DNA from: Symsagittifera roscoffensis
Lineage: Eukaryota; Xenacoelomorpha; Acoela; Convolutidae
NCBI RefSeq assembly: GCF_963678635.1
Contig: NC_087063.1
Coordinates: forward strand, 43,412,759-43,476,758
Direction of reading: 5' to 3'
DNA: 64,000 nt
Shown: positions 1 through 9,632 of the stretch, piece after piece
Layout of the letters: each line of letters starts with the position of its first letter
Numbering within the stretch: the stretch's first letter is position 1
Notes under the pieces: model-generated
What the model saw: only the letters and a program-made list of their open reading frames with translations
What the model was told of the DNA's origin: nothing
The model's database searches: none
Position numbers and translations under genes: made by a program

Positions 1-1944
1 GTAATTTCGTCGAACACGAAATCGAACTAGAAGAGGGCGCCGTTCCCCATAGGGAAGGCGCAAGACGAATGACGCCACACAAATCGGAAGCGTGCCGAGC
101 GGAGATAGAAATGTTGCTTGAATACGACATGATAGAACCCTCGAAATCGCCATGGGCTTGCGGAGTAGTAATGGCGAAAAAGAAAGGGGGCAGCTTAGAA
201 TTGTTGCGACTTCCGTTACTTGAACGCGGTAACGATAAAAGATGCGTACCCGATACCGCGAATAGACGAGAGCCTATCTAAGCTTGGTGATGCCAAGTTC
301 TTCACCACATTGGACTGAGGTTCTGCCTTCTGGCAGGTCCCTCTGCGAAAGAAGGACAGAGAGAAGACCGGATTCGCGTGCGAGTTGGGATTGTACCAGT
401 GGAAGAGGATGCCCTTCGGCTTGTGCAATGCAACGGCCACTTTTCAAAGACTGATGGCTCAGGCTTTGACTGGAGTGACCAAGAAGTACGGGAACCTCGT
501 GATGTGTTACGTGGATGACGTAGTCATAGCGACACCGACCCTGGAAGACCACATTGATAGGCTCGATGAGGTCTTTGGATGCATGAAAAGAGCAGGATTA
601 AAGTGCAAACCATCGAAATGTGAAATCCTTAGGGACTCGATTAAGTACCTAGGAAGAATGGTGGATAGGCATGGTGTGAGGCCGGACCCGGAAGCAGTGG
701 AAGCAGTGTTGACATGGAAAGCCCCCAGAACGGACACACAGCTCCTGAGCTTCTTAGGGTTTGCCAATTACTACCGAGAATTCATAAAAGGATATGCGGA
801 CAAGGTGTACCCGATGCGCAACAAAGGGAAAAAGTTCGAATGGAACGATGAGGCACAGGTTGCTTTCGAGAACATAAAGCGGGATCTGTGCGAAGCGCCA
901 GTGCTGGGCATGCCTACAGAAAAGGGCATGTATGTTCTCGACACAGACGCATCGGTGGTGGCCATCTCAGGAATCTTGCATCAAGAGCAAGAATGGAACG
1001 GAAGAACAGTTCTCCGTCCCATTGCATACGGCAGCAAAGTCTTGAGTGACACAGAGATGAAATATAGCGCACCAAAAGCAGAAATGTTTGCAGAATTCAC
1101 CTTTGTGGAGAAGTACCGTGCATACTTGGGGAGCGCTCCCTTCAAGTTACGCGTGGACAACAGAGCGTTATCCTGGTTGAAGACCTACTCGATGGATCAG
1201 AGTTATATTGGTAGATGGATAGTAAGATTGGATGGCTACCATATGATAATCGAACATAGGATGCGTGATAAACACCAGAATGCTGACAGTCTCAGCAAGA
1301 AAACTGAGTTCTATGAAAGATTGGATCAGAAGCAGGCCAATCAGGCGGAAATAAAGGAGGGATTTTCGTTTCTGGACAAAGAAACTTATGAAGCGCTTCC
1401 CTTAACGAGATGGTTGGATAAGTCTGGACATCCAATTCCAGGGCACCCTGAGTTACCGGTAGAGAAAGCAGCCGAGATAAAGATCCTATCCAAGGAGGAC
1501 CCGGTCTCCTTGGATTTGTTGCTGCGCTCGAACCTGGTCCAGCAAGAACTCTCTCGCATGAATATAAACAGCCTCTCATTATTGGATAAAACGGTGCAAG
1601 TCACACCACAAGTGATGCGGATGCTGGGTGGATTGTTAGAAAGAGAAGTGACCAGAGATGACCCCGAGTGGACAGCTGCAGTGGCATCGCTAATAGTCAG
1701 TGAGAAAGTGAAGATCATGCCGTCCAGACGACAGCACGAAGAGAATGAGAGGGATTGTAGGACAATAGTTCAGCAACTAGTATCCTCAATACCCCAAGAG
1801 ATTTTAACCAGTACTTCTTACGGACAGAAAGAGCAGGGAAGCAGCAAGCGAAAGAAAACCGTCACCTTCGTGGACCAGGATAAGGAAGGTAAAAAGGTAG
1901 AACAAAATCGGCTGCAAGACTATTTGTCCGGGGGAGACGAATGA
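1..1944 (+). pseudogene. pol: Element A pol: RT and RNase H (5' end outside window)
   Basis: This is the reverse transcriptase and RNase H part of a Ty3/gypsy-type Pol, which copies element RNA into DNA. The RT active-site motif YVDD is at 508-519, in the context MCYVDDVVIATP. Upstream are the MTPHKSEAC segment (from 69) and the FWQVPLRK and QWKRMPFGLCNA blocks. RNase H follows, with catalytic acidic residues in DTDAS (TDAS Asp at 946-948), PKAEMF, RVDNRAL and NADSLSK. It is broken. A small deletion near 190-200 shifts the frame and TGA at 316-318 interrupts the LDLGSAF block. From 319 to 1941 the frame is open. Relative to B, four residues are missing at YPMRNKGKK. The frame ends at 1942-1944, apparently because of an extra G in a run of five G. 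The family call is firm; loss of function is inferred. Confidence 0.93.
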
Positions 1945-2604
1945 TGAAAAGAACCAGCGATCACAAGATCAACACCCAGGACAAGAAAATTTGTCCGGGG
2001 AGTCTGAGATAGACGAGAAAGTACTGATGAGAAACAGGACCTAGAGAACAAGGTTTTGTCAGGGGAGTTCAGATGGATGCGAAGAAGGCACAGACATGAT
2101 CTGGAGGAGCGTGCAGTCTCCAGCACAACCTCTTCGACGGATGATGATTCCCGAAACTCAGGAATGGACACCTATTCAGACAGGAACTCGAGTTCGGGAT
2201 CAGAACTGTCAGAACTAGTGATACACACGCTACTAGTGGAAACTCGGGCAAGGGACCTGGACAGAGAGGTGTATCAGGATCTTGACAGCGATCGCTACCT
2301 TATACCAAGCGAAAGAGTCTTTGACAACGCAGCGGATGACTTAGAAACGATAGCGGTATCGAAACGTTCGATAAGCCTGTTGCCGCAGAAAGAGGTAGTC
2401 AGGACTGATCTTCAGCCGTTTGAGCAAGAAACACAACCGTTGGCGAAGATTTGGTGCGTTAAGATGGAAGAAGACACACATCAGCCCAACGAGCTGAATA
2501 GTCAGATGAGGGTCATGAAGACATACTTGAAGGCGAGATACAGACCCTCGGACCTTCTAAGAGCGCAGAGAAATGATCGCATGACAAGCAACCTGAAAAG
2601 GTAG
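1945..2604 (+). pseudogene. Element A pol: long spacer between RNase H and integrase, with LSGE repeats
   Basis: Gypsy Pol normally has a short tether between RNase H and integrase. Here roughly 450 residues (about 1300 to 2670) lie between them with no family I recognise. The stretch is hydrophilic, rich in Ser, Asp, Glu and Arg. LSGE-type tetrapeptides are encoded by copies of the TTTGTCCGGGGAG motif at 1923, 1990 and 2055. Just after 1944 the coding continues in another frame, consistent with a one-base G insertion near 1930, and returns to the pol frame before 2056. The ORF from 2056 stops at TAG 2602-2604, where the C copy has Trp. B and C carry the same spacer on the minus strand, so it belongs to the element. 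Function unknown. Confidence 0.7.
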
Positions 2605-3729
2605 ATCGAGAATGGTTCTCCGGATAAAGGGGACCTCGAGGAGGATAGTTATCGCATCCTGAGACAATACTTCATGCAGAAGGAAGGGAGGTTATATTTG
2701 AACAAAGACGGGATTGTGGCTTGTAAGAGAAGAGAAGAAGACAGAGTCCTATACAAGTATAACGCGATAGTGTTACCGCAACTCTATCAGACAGAACTAT
2801 TATTCAGGTCACATGATCAGATGGACCATCAGGGGATCGACAAAGTATATCAGAGGATCCTGAAGCGCTTTGTGTGGCCTGGGATGAAAAAGGCATGCGA
2901 GAAATGGGTAACAGCATGTCTGTCATGCCAACAGGTCAAGGATCCAAGGAAGTTGCGATTTCCTTTACAATCGATCGAGTCGTCTGAATTCAACGAGGTG
3001 GTGCAGATAGATCACCAAAAGATATGCATGACAGACAATGGTTATAATCAGGTGCTGGTCATGATAGATCATTTCACGAAGTATGCAGAGGCCGTGCCCT
3101 GCATAACTGCCTCGGCGGAAGAGACATGCGACCACCTGATCAATACGTGGATAGCAAAACATGGTTGTCCGATGACGTTTCAATCGGATAATGGAACAGC
3201 TTTCGTAGGAGAGCTTACGAAAGAGCTTATGAGACGCTCACAGTCCGCTCAAGATCACTCCACGACATACTACCCTCAGACGAATGGCTTAGTGGAAAGA
3301 CAGAACAGGACGTTAGTGTCGATGCTGAGAGTATATTGTTCCAGGTACATGACCGATTGGGACAGATACCTTCCACAGGTGATGGGAGCATATAATAGCA
3401 CGCAACACTCCACCACTGGAGTCAGTCCACACATGATGCTAACTGGACACGAAAAGTCTTTACCCTTAACCTTCTTCTACCCAGAATATGAGGGAAAGAA
3501 AACGTCCCCACAGGTCTACGTGAGGGATGTGATCAGACGCCAACAGGAGCTGAACGATTTGTGTAGACGAAATACTCAGCAGGCACAAGCAAGGCAGAGG
3601 AAAAGATTCGACAAGAAGGCAGCTGGTGCAAAGGCTTACTCGGTGGGTGACTACGTATGGGTATTCCAGAACGTTATACCACCGAAAGGGACAAAAAAGC
3701 TCCTAAAAAATGGAGGGGACCCTTCATGA
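2605..3729 (+). pseudogene. pol: Element A pol: integrase (HHCC zinc finger and DDE core)
   Basis: This is the integrase region, which inserts the cDNA into the host chromosome. The N-terminal zinc-binding HHCC motif is visible as HDQMDHQG followed by CLSCQQVK. The catalytic core has Asp at 3010-3012 (VQIDHQ), Asp at 3187-3189 (QSDNGTAF) and Glu at 3295-3297 (LVERQNR). The last two are separated by exactly 35 residues, the classical D,D-35-E spacing, so the catalytic triad is intact. The frame is open from 2605 to 3729 but ends early: a run of six A near 3710 appears one base short, throwing the frame just before the C-terminal GPY/F-like module, which continues in the next ORF. The break sits in a homopolymer, so a sequencing or assembly error is possible. 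Confidence 0.92.
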
Positions 3730-4877
3730 TTACAGAGGTGCATCAGGAGGGACGCTTTTATAGACTGAGTACTGGCCGAGCCGCCCACTACGAGAACATC
3801 AAGCCACACAATCCATCGACAGAAGACTGGTGTATACCTGCAGACATGGAAGAAGGGGATTATCTAATGATGAATCCTGCTTGTGAAGTCAACGAAAAAG
3901 GCACCAGGGAGAAGAACGATGGAAACGAAGTTGTAGAGGAAGGTACGGATACACCGCTGGACCTGGATCCAAACGAACAGATCGAAGCGGACGATGAAAC
4001 CTTACCCTACGCAGAGGAAGATTGGCAGGATCCCGAACAGATAGAGGTTCCCAAAAACTTGGAACCGGATCTTCCATTCACCATACAGACTCGTCAGAAG
4101 GACGGAATGAGACCAAGAAAGAAATACAATCCTTACGGTGACGACTTTGTAGTGGATAGGATAGATCTAAAGAAGATAGTGGAGGAAGTAGTGGGTCTGG
4201 AGGAAATAACTGTGTCACAAGACATTGACATAGTCGATGATCACGACGATGAGTGGGTTGACGACTGGTCGAAACCCGAGGTAGAATTCGACGACGAGCA
4301 ACAGCAATCATATGAACAAGACTTGACGAACCTGCGTGTCTTAGAGTGGCTGAATGAAACGACCTCGGATCCAGAGGAGACCAGCGTAACGATTCAAGAC
4401 GTAGATCGTGAAAGCATGAAATTCATCAAGACCGAACGAGATGATCCTTCCTGGGCTGCCCAGGAAGGACGACTACTCATTCCAGCTTCTAACCTCGACT
4501 TGATACCCGGTATGCGATCGACGGGGACGTCGATGGATATTTTTGTCCGGGGAGTGGGGGTAGGACTTACCCACACTGAAAACTTGATAATAAAAAAATT
4601 GAGAATAGCGAGAGAAACAGGAGACTTAGAAGCAGAGACAGGCGAAGAACCTAAGAAACCTGACATAGGCAGGGTAGTTGAGTCATATTTTAACTTACCA
4701 AATGAATATTCAAGTAACATAATACTAACAGACAGCGATTTCATACTCACAAACAGAACATGTGCGATAGCAATCACCGCAGACATGAGTTTTAGGACAG
4801 CGTTAGCGGCAGATTTTAAGAGAGAATACAAAAACGTGGATTTCCTTTGGAAGCAAAGACCAGGGATAGGGGCGTAG
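3657..4877 (+). CDS. Element A pol C-terminus: GPY/F-like module and acidic tail
   Basis: This frame continues integrase after the frame break near 3710; the first ~20 codons overlap the integrase frame and are out of register. The start of the real segment reads KWRGPFMITEV, matching the GPY/F module found at the C-terminus of many gypsy integrases. About 350 residues of very acidic, probably disordered sequence follow, with many Asp/Glu pairs and DHDDEWVDDW. A conserved stretch (IFVRGVGVGLTHTENL) is shared with element B at about 20000-20100. It contains another copy of TTTGTCCGGGGAG (4542-4554), read in a different frame from the LSGE copies. The TAG at 4875-4877 is probably a frame break, since B reads through this point in one frame. 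Confidence 0.75.
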   Translation: MGIPERYTTERDKKAPKKWRGPFMITEVHQEGRFYRLSTGRAAHYENIKPHNPSTEDWCIPADMEEGDYLMMNPACEVNEKGTREKNDGNEVVEEGTDTPLDLDPNEQIEADDETLPYAEEDWQDPEQIEVPKNLEPDLPFTIQTRQKDGMRPRKKYNPYGDDFVVDRIDLKKIVEEVVGLEEITVSQDIDIVDDHDDEWVDDWSKPEVEFDDEQQQSYEQDLTNLRVLEWLNETTSDPEETSVTIQDVDRESMKFIKTERDDPSWAAQEGRLLIPASNLDLIPGMRSTGTSMDIFVRGVGVGLTHTENLIIKKLRIARETGDLEAETGEEPKKPDIGRVVESYFNLPNEYSSNIILTDSDFILTNRTCAIAITADMSFRTALAADFKREYKNVDFLWKQRPGIGA

Positions 4878-5164
4878 CAGCCTTACCTCCGGCGGCGTCG
4901 CAGATACCGGGAAAATACTTGTGCTTCTTGGTAACGAGGGCGACGGAGAAACAGCACGTGGACCCAGAGAACCTAGTCTTGTCTTTGACGAGGCTGAGGG
5001 ACTTCCTTGTCGAAATGGACGTGAAGGAGCTCTCGCTTCCAGTGTACGATCCAAACAGAGGAAGACTGCATCCTCGGGAATTGTACGCGCTTGTACACGT
5101 GATATTCTCTGATACGAACATACAAGTATATCTACATAAGAAATATTACTTAAGTATAGGCTGA
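4878..5164 (+). CDS. Element A pol extreme C-terminal segment
   Basis: An open stretch of about 95 codons continues the pol tail in another frame. It includes VYDPNRGRLHPRELYALV and ends at TGA near 5164. Element B has the matching sequence on the minus strand near 19500-19790, where FLWNQRPGVG runs directly in frame into the equivalent of this segment. I therefore read it as the true C-terminus of Pol, separated in A by a small indel near 4870, not as a separate gene. An independent start is unlikely because the first usable codon is TTG. No domain recognised. Confidence 0.6.
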
Positions 5165-5567
5165 GTGATGTGCGAGAGAGTGTTAGGCCAAAGACTAAGT
5201 TATATGTAAAATGTGATATGTGTGTTATGTTATGTTATGTTATGTTATGTGTTAGGTTATTAAGATCATGGGTAAGTAGGGGTTAGTGACCATGAACAAC
5301 TAAATGACGATCTTGGGAATAGATCCAAAGATTGGACTGTCCAATCTTAGGTCGAATTCCAAAATTTTAGAAACCAATTGTTTTTAATAAATTTTAGGAT
5401 AAATATCTTTTTATCTGAACTGTTTTTAAGCAAATTTTAACGATATATGTTAGGGTGAAACAGACAAGTGTGATATTTGTGACTTCTTTTCTAGATCCTG
5501 ATTGATCATTTAATAGCTCACTTGAGTCAAATATCGAATCGAATCAAATCAAACCTGAAAGAATAGA
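5165..5567 (+). other. Element A intergenic region between pol and the accessory frame
   Basis: About 400 AT-rich non-coding bases. They contain a short (TTATG)5 microsatellite at 5225-5249 and T-rich tracts. A pyrimidine tract ending in TAG at 5492-5494 could act as a splice acceptor ahead of the accessory ATG. B has a similar, equally non-coding stretch at 18989-19480, with related TAACCTAA-type repeats on the plus strand. Confidence 0.6.
5483..5494 (+). promoter_or_regulatory. Candidate 3' splice acceptor before the accessory frame
   Basis: A pyrimidine-rich run (CTTCTTTTCTAG) ends in AG 74 bases before the ATG at 5568. The diverged element B also has a T-rich tract ending in CAG (sense TTTTTGACTTTCAG, near 19025-19045) shortly before its accessory ATG at 18988. 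Env-type genes of some gypsy elements are expressed from spliced RNA, so the same may hold here. This is inference from short motifs. Confidence 0.3.
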
Positions 5568-7484
5568 ATGGACAACTTCAACTTGGATGAATTGACGGAC
5601 CTGGCAGAGCCATATGTAGGACCGATGATAGATGCGATCTATCGTCGGCTGATCGATCGAGACTTCGCTCTGGAGGACCCAGAGGTAGTCATGTTGCTGA
5701 CCGCCCTGATCAACATCTTGGGGCACGACAACCGTGGGGACCGCTCCACGGAAGTCCTGTTGATGGCAGCATATGGAGAAAGAGGAGTACTAGACCGCCC
5801 GAACATGAGAGTGATGAGGTGGAGAAACGGGGCTCTCTCAGGGAGTGACTTGGCGAATGAGCCTGGATTGGGAAGTTCTAGGACTTACCAACCAGGTGAG
5901 ATGCCAATGCCCTCCAAGCCCAAACCTGGGCTGACGAGAATGCATCGGGAGATGAACAGCGAGGCGACCTCGTCTGGTTCACCACTGAGAGCAGCTGTGC
6001 CACCAAAAAGGGCGAAAGTAGCACAGAAGGTTCAGACGAACCAAACCATGCAAGATCTGGACGAGATGAACGATGAGCTGAAAAGTACAAAGAAGGAGCT
6101 GGATGAGATGACCAGAAGCATGCTCCAGATGGAGGAAGATCGGGACATGTGGAGAAAGTTGTTTGAAGACTGCAACAAAAAGCAGGGTCAAGAGATTGAG
6201 CGCTTAAGGCAGGAATACAAAGAGCGATCGGAGCAGATGGCGTTGACAACGGCCGTGGAGAAAGTGATACCTGCAAGGGATATTCCTCATGGGCAGTCCC
6301 CGATGGAGCTCTTGACGCCTAGAGAAATGAGTCAAACAACGGAGACACGACCTCCAGTAGAGACGAATCGAGTAACGATCCTGGATCCTAGTGACACCTT
6401 GGGTGACCCCGTCGTAGAACAGACAGTGAGGAAACTGATAGAGACAGCGGGACGACTGGTCGCTAACAAGAATGCGCCAGGTTCCGGGGTGACTGCACCC
6501 TATGGAACGATTGACGATACGGGCAGAGTACAACTCTCCCAGACCGTGATCAGACAAGGGATAAGTAACGTGACACCACTCATGGGGAGTTCGAGAATCC
6601 CAGAGAGGAAAGTGCGGAAGATGCCAGCGAAGAAAGTGTCTCGTATAAGAGACGTGCAAAAGAATAATCAATTGAAATATAATTTCACGGGAGTTCCGGA
6701 GAAAGATCCGAGGGCCTGCTTCAATCGAGCTACCTGGAGCCCGGCTGTAAACCTGCAGCAACCACCACTCGGGACATCTCATCTGATATTGGGAGACAGC
6801 TTGGTCAGAGTGCTGTCGAATTTGAGGACCTCATGGGCCACCACGGTGATGGCCTTTGGAGGAGCGACGATAGCCCAATTATATCGGATGGTGGAACTGA
6901 TGAATCCAGGGAGGATTCCCAATGTGATGATCCAGGTTGGAACGAACAACATCTCGAGAAGTTCGGATGAGGAGGAAGCACTATGGAAATCGATGATGGT
7001 TTGCTTGTTAACTACCCTCTGGCAGAAATTCAGTTGCGCGGTACTGACCGTTTGCACTGTGCCAATGAATACGAGAAGCCTGACAGCCTCAGGAAGAAGG
7101 CACAACGAGGGAGTCGTAAGATGGAACAACATCTTGAGGAACCTAGCAAGTCGAAATGACGGAAGAATGATCCTCATGGACATCGAACATGAGTTGAGAG
7201 CCATGGATCAGGCCAGACTGACCACGGATGGCATACACTTCGACAGTATTGAAGGACAAGCTTGGTTGAATCGAGTCTTCCAAGAGCGGTTCGAAGAGCT
7301 GGAAGCAGAACTCTTTGACACAGGAGTGCTGAAGGAAGAAGGAACAGTGAGTGACGCGGTGATTACCACCTTTGTGCCTCCTAGCTTGGAAACACGCTTG
7401 GGTACGGTCCCGGCCGTCACGAACTACAGGCAACAAAGCTCCAGCGAACCAGGTCGAAGAACAGACGTACAGGATCGATTGTGA
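5568..7484 (+). CDS. Accessory frame part 1: coiled coil plus SGNH/GDSL hydrolase domain
   Basis: A 638-codon stretch opening with ATG in a strong context (AGAATGG). Residues ~1-80 are helical and conserved in B. Residues ~155-225 form a clear coiled coil rich in Glu, Lys, Met and Leu. A basic patch (KVRKMPAKKVSRIR) lies near residue 350. Residues ~405-570 are an SGNH hydrolase fold: block I GDS at 409-411 (ILGDSLVR), block II Gly in AFGGA, block III GTNN at 458-461, and block V DGIH with Asp 554 and His 557. SGNH enzymes are esterases, lipases or acetyl hydrolases acting on ester bonds; the substrate here is unknown. No signal peptide or membrane segment is seen. B keeps the same order with GDS, FGGA, GTND and EGIHF, at about 40% identity over ~100 residues by hand count. 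The frame ends at TGA 7482-7484, but the same frame reopens at once. Confidence 0.88.
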   Translation: MDNFNLDELTDLAEPYVGPMIDAIYRRLIDRDFALEDPEVVMLLTALINILGHDNRGDRSTEVLLMAAYGERGVLDRPNMRVMRWRNGALSGSDLANEPGLGSSRTYQPGEMPMPSKPKPGLTRMHREMNSEATSSGSPLRAAVPPKRAKVAQKVQTNQTMQDLDEMNDELKSTKKELDEMTRSMLQMEEDRDMWRKLFEDCNKKQGQEIERLRQEYKERSEQMALTTAVEKVIPARDIPHGQSPMELLTPREMSQTTETRPPVETNRVTILDPSDTLGDPVVEQTVRKLIETAGRLVANKNAPGSGVTAPYGTIDDTGRVQLSQTVIRQGISNVTPLMGSSRIPERKVRKMPAKKVSRIRDVQKNNQLKYNFTGVPEKDPRACFNRATWSPAVNLQQPPLGTSHLILGDSLVRVLSNLRTSWATTVMAFGGATIAQLYRMVELMNPGRIPNVMIQVGTNNISRSSDEEEALWKSMMVCLLTTLWQKFSCAVLTVCTVPMNTRSLTASGRRHNEGVVRWNNILRNLASRNDGRMILMDIEHELRAMDQARLTTDGIHFDSIEGQAWLNRVFQERFEELEAELFDTGVLKEEGTVSDAVITTFVPPSLETRLGTVPAVTNYRQQSSSEPGRRTDVQDRL

Positions 7485-8060
7485 GAAGCACCGATGAGGA
7501 GGACTATTCATCCTAGGAGAAGAATAGGACCTATGAACCCAATCGAAGAAACAGCAGGCACATCTAGATCGGACACTAGATCGGAGACGACGAGTACCAG
7601 TCGAGAGGAGAGACCGAGCAGAGGCTCATTGATGTGGTCGAGACCCATACCGTCTCCCTGGCATGTATACAAAGACGAACTAATGAAGCTGGATCTTCAG
7701 AGAGTAAGCTTCATCGAAGATGCAAGGAGGATGCTGAATGGAGCGATGCTATCCGTCAGCAGATTGTACTCGATAACCGGCGTAGACTGGTTGATAGCCG
7801 CTAGCATAAATTTCAGCTCCACGACGGCCTTGAGATTTGCTGACTTGGAGGGACTGCCCTCCAACAACACGATGGGACCAGTGAATGCGAGACCGTTGCA
7901 AGATGTGAGGTTGAACCATGATGAGGGAAATCGTGAAGAGAGACCAGGAAGATTCCTGACGACGAGAGCGCCGATTGGACAACACGTGAAGATATTCAGG
8001 CAGCTGACGACACCCCCTGGTCATGTGAAGGAAAGAGTGTACCCAAAACTAGTGAGTTAA
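7485..8060 (+). CDS. Accessory frame part 2: unrecognised segment, same frame as its neighbours
   Basis: An open stretch in the same frame as the SGNH segment, separated only by the TGA at 7482-7484. An ATG occurs at 7494. Its first 50 residues are Arg/Ser/Thr-rich and probably disordered; the rest looks globular (ITGVDWLIAASINFSS, LRFADLEGLP). B has a matching remnant on the minus strand near 16800-16930 (PGVDWL, TTLRFVDLDGLP), so this is part of the element. It ends at TAA 8058-8060, and the frame continues immediately into the next segment. Either these are nonsense mutations in one long polyprotein or three adjoining genes. The lack of any gap, and of an ATG at the start of the next segment, favours the first. 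Confidence 0.7.
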   Translation, partial: EAPMRRTIHPRRRIGPMNPIEETAGTSRSDTRSETTSTSREERPSRGSLMWSRPIPSPWHVYKDELMKLDLQRVSFIEDARRMLNGAMLSVSRLYSITGVDWLIAASINFSSTTALRFADLEGLPSNNTMGPVNARPLQDVRLNHDEGNREERPGRFLTTRAPIGQHVKIFRQLTTPPGHVKERVYPKLVS

Positions 8061-9632
8061 GATGGTGATGCCCAGAGATATGGCGGATTGACAGCGATAA
8101 AGAAAGATGAAACCATCTTCGCCGCCTATGTTAAAGCAGAGATGAGGAAGGCCAAGATTATGGTAGTAGCGAATTCAGAGTTCGTGTACACTTCCAAGTC
8201 TTTGTTTTGGCCGGACGTCATAATGTTGGCAGCGGTCGACCTGGACCTACTGCAATCAGTATCTTTGGCTATAGGGGTACAAAGGCAGACGGACATGAAT
8301 CCAATTACAATTGTGTTTGCTGGCATTAATGACCATCTACATAGTAGAGGTTTTCTGAGCAGACTCAGAGATCCTACAACAGCAGAAAACGCAGTATGGC
8401 CAGCGATAAAAGACATCCTTGAGTCGATGGGTGAAGTGGTGGATGCAACGAAGGAGGGGTCATTCAGTAAAGTTGCATTGAGAGTAGTATTCGCGTTGTC
8501 TCCGGGATATGCACATCTCCCGGATGGACTGAAATTCGTGTATGCAATTGTGGCCTTGCTCTCGGAAGGAAAATATGATGTGATCATATCAGCCCCGAAT
8601 CGCCTGATAGAAATGGAAAACCTGAGGCCACTTAAGGCTGAACTGCCTGCAGTATGGTCAGATATCTCAAACGCGATGAGAGGATTCAAGGACCACGCGC
8701 TACACATGTTAGTGTTGGACGAAGTGCTGGGGTTGGAACTGTCCAATTTCAGTCGACAACTCAAACTGAAACCGGGAATAGACGACGACCATCGAGTGAT
8801 CGCGGCAATGTCCAACGACTTATGGTTCCGAGCAATGGAAGTGGCAGGTGAAGACACAAGAAGGAAAAATTCACTGGAGACAAGAGCTCATCTGGAGGCG
8901 ATGATTCTGAGAACCAAACCGGAAGCCAACCAGTGGCTACACCTGAACCCTAGAGTAGCGGCATTGGGTGCAGATGCTTTTCAGCAAGGCCCCGTAATAA
9001 TCACGAAGATACATGCCTACTTGTTGAAGGAGGTGAACCTGACCGCTGAGTTTGTGAACACAATGTGTCAGATTACTCTGGAAACCTTCTGGACTCAGGA
9101 AATGAAAGGACAGGAGGGTTTTGAAAGGACAGACAGCATGCTAGAAGGGTTGGGAGCCGGATGGACCGCGTCCTTCTTGGCAAAAGTCTATCCGAAAGTC
9201 TCGCACTATTTGATAAAGGAATTCCTCCAAGCAGTGGTGAGAGTATCGATAGTGGAATTAATAGCCTTATTCGTGACATTCGGAGCGGAGAGTTTCGTGA
9301 AAGGACCGGCGATGCTGCTCACCGATGGAATTCAGAACCTGCGGCTAGATGGACTTCTGACATTGATCGCAATTACCCACGGAAACTTGGGAGGACTAAT
9401 GGAACTGGCACGTTGTCCAGAGCAAATGAAAGAGAGAGTGAGGAACTTGGATATGAAGAAATCCACGGACTCGTGGAACAAGATAAGAGACCTGAGACAC
9501 ACTCTTATCCAGTATCTCTTACAAAAAAATCGCTTTGGAACGGGAGAAGACGAGACGATTGAAAGAGAAGAAGATGTTAGACGACATGTTGGAGGCATGC
9601 CACTGTTAACTGATCTGAGCTTGGCTATTTGA
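8061..9632 (+). CDS. Accessory frame part 3: second, degenerate SGNH-like domain
   Basis: About 520 codons continue in the same frame after TAA 8058-8060. The only start near the beginning is TTG at 8088, unlikely in an animal, so it is read as part of a longer frame. The layout suggests a second SGNH-like fold. VVANSEFVYTS (ANS at 8169-8177) lies where block I should be, GIND at 8322-8333 fits block III (GxND), and DDDH at 8781-8792 fits the DxxH of block V. Element B has VGNLDYLYTP, GSNDH and the shared LFWPDVI stretch in the same order. The block I serine is present in A but not in B, so B's copy at least would be inactive. The fold call is inference from motif order; the rest of the protein is unrecognised. 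Confidence 0.6.
   Translation, partial: DGDAQRYGGLTAIKKDETIFAAYVKAEMRKAKIMVVANSEFVYTSKSLFWPDVIMLAAVDLDLLQSVSLAIGVQRQTDMNPITIVFAGINDHLHSRGFLSRLRDPTTAENAVWPAIKDILESMGEVVDATKEGSFSKVALRVVFALSPGYAHLPDGLKFVYAIVALLSEGKYDVIISAPNRLIEMENLRPLKAELPAVWSDISNAMRGFKDHALHMLVLDEVLGLELSNFSRQLKLKPGIDDDHRVIAAMSNDLWFRAMEVAGEDTRRKNSLETRAHLEAMILRTKPEANQWLHLNPRVAALGADAFQQGPVIITKIHAYLLKEVNLTAEFVNTMCQITLETFWTQEMKGQEGFERTDSMLEGLGAGWTASFLAKVYPKVSHYLIKEFLQAVVRVSIVELIALFVTFGAESFVKGPAMLLTDGIQNLRLDGLLTLIAITHGNLGGLMELARCPEQMKERVRNLDMKKSTDSWNKIRDLRHTLIQYLLQKNRFGTGEDETIEREEDVRRHVGGMPLLTDLSLAI

Noticed and set aside
3705-3722. Programmed frameshift at the A-run in integrase
   Set aside because: A single-base homopolymer loss explains it better; the break lies inside a conserved module, not between protein domains.
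8088-9632. Separate gene starting at TTG 8088 (also TTG 9642 and 12404)
   Set aside because: TTG starts are not expected in animals, and these frames are contiguous with the previous ones. Treated as continuations interrupted by stops.
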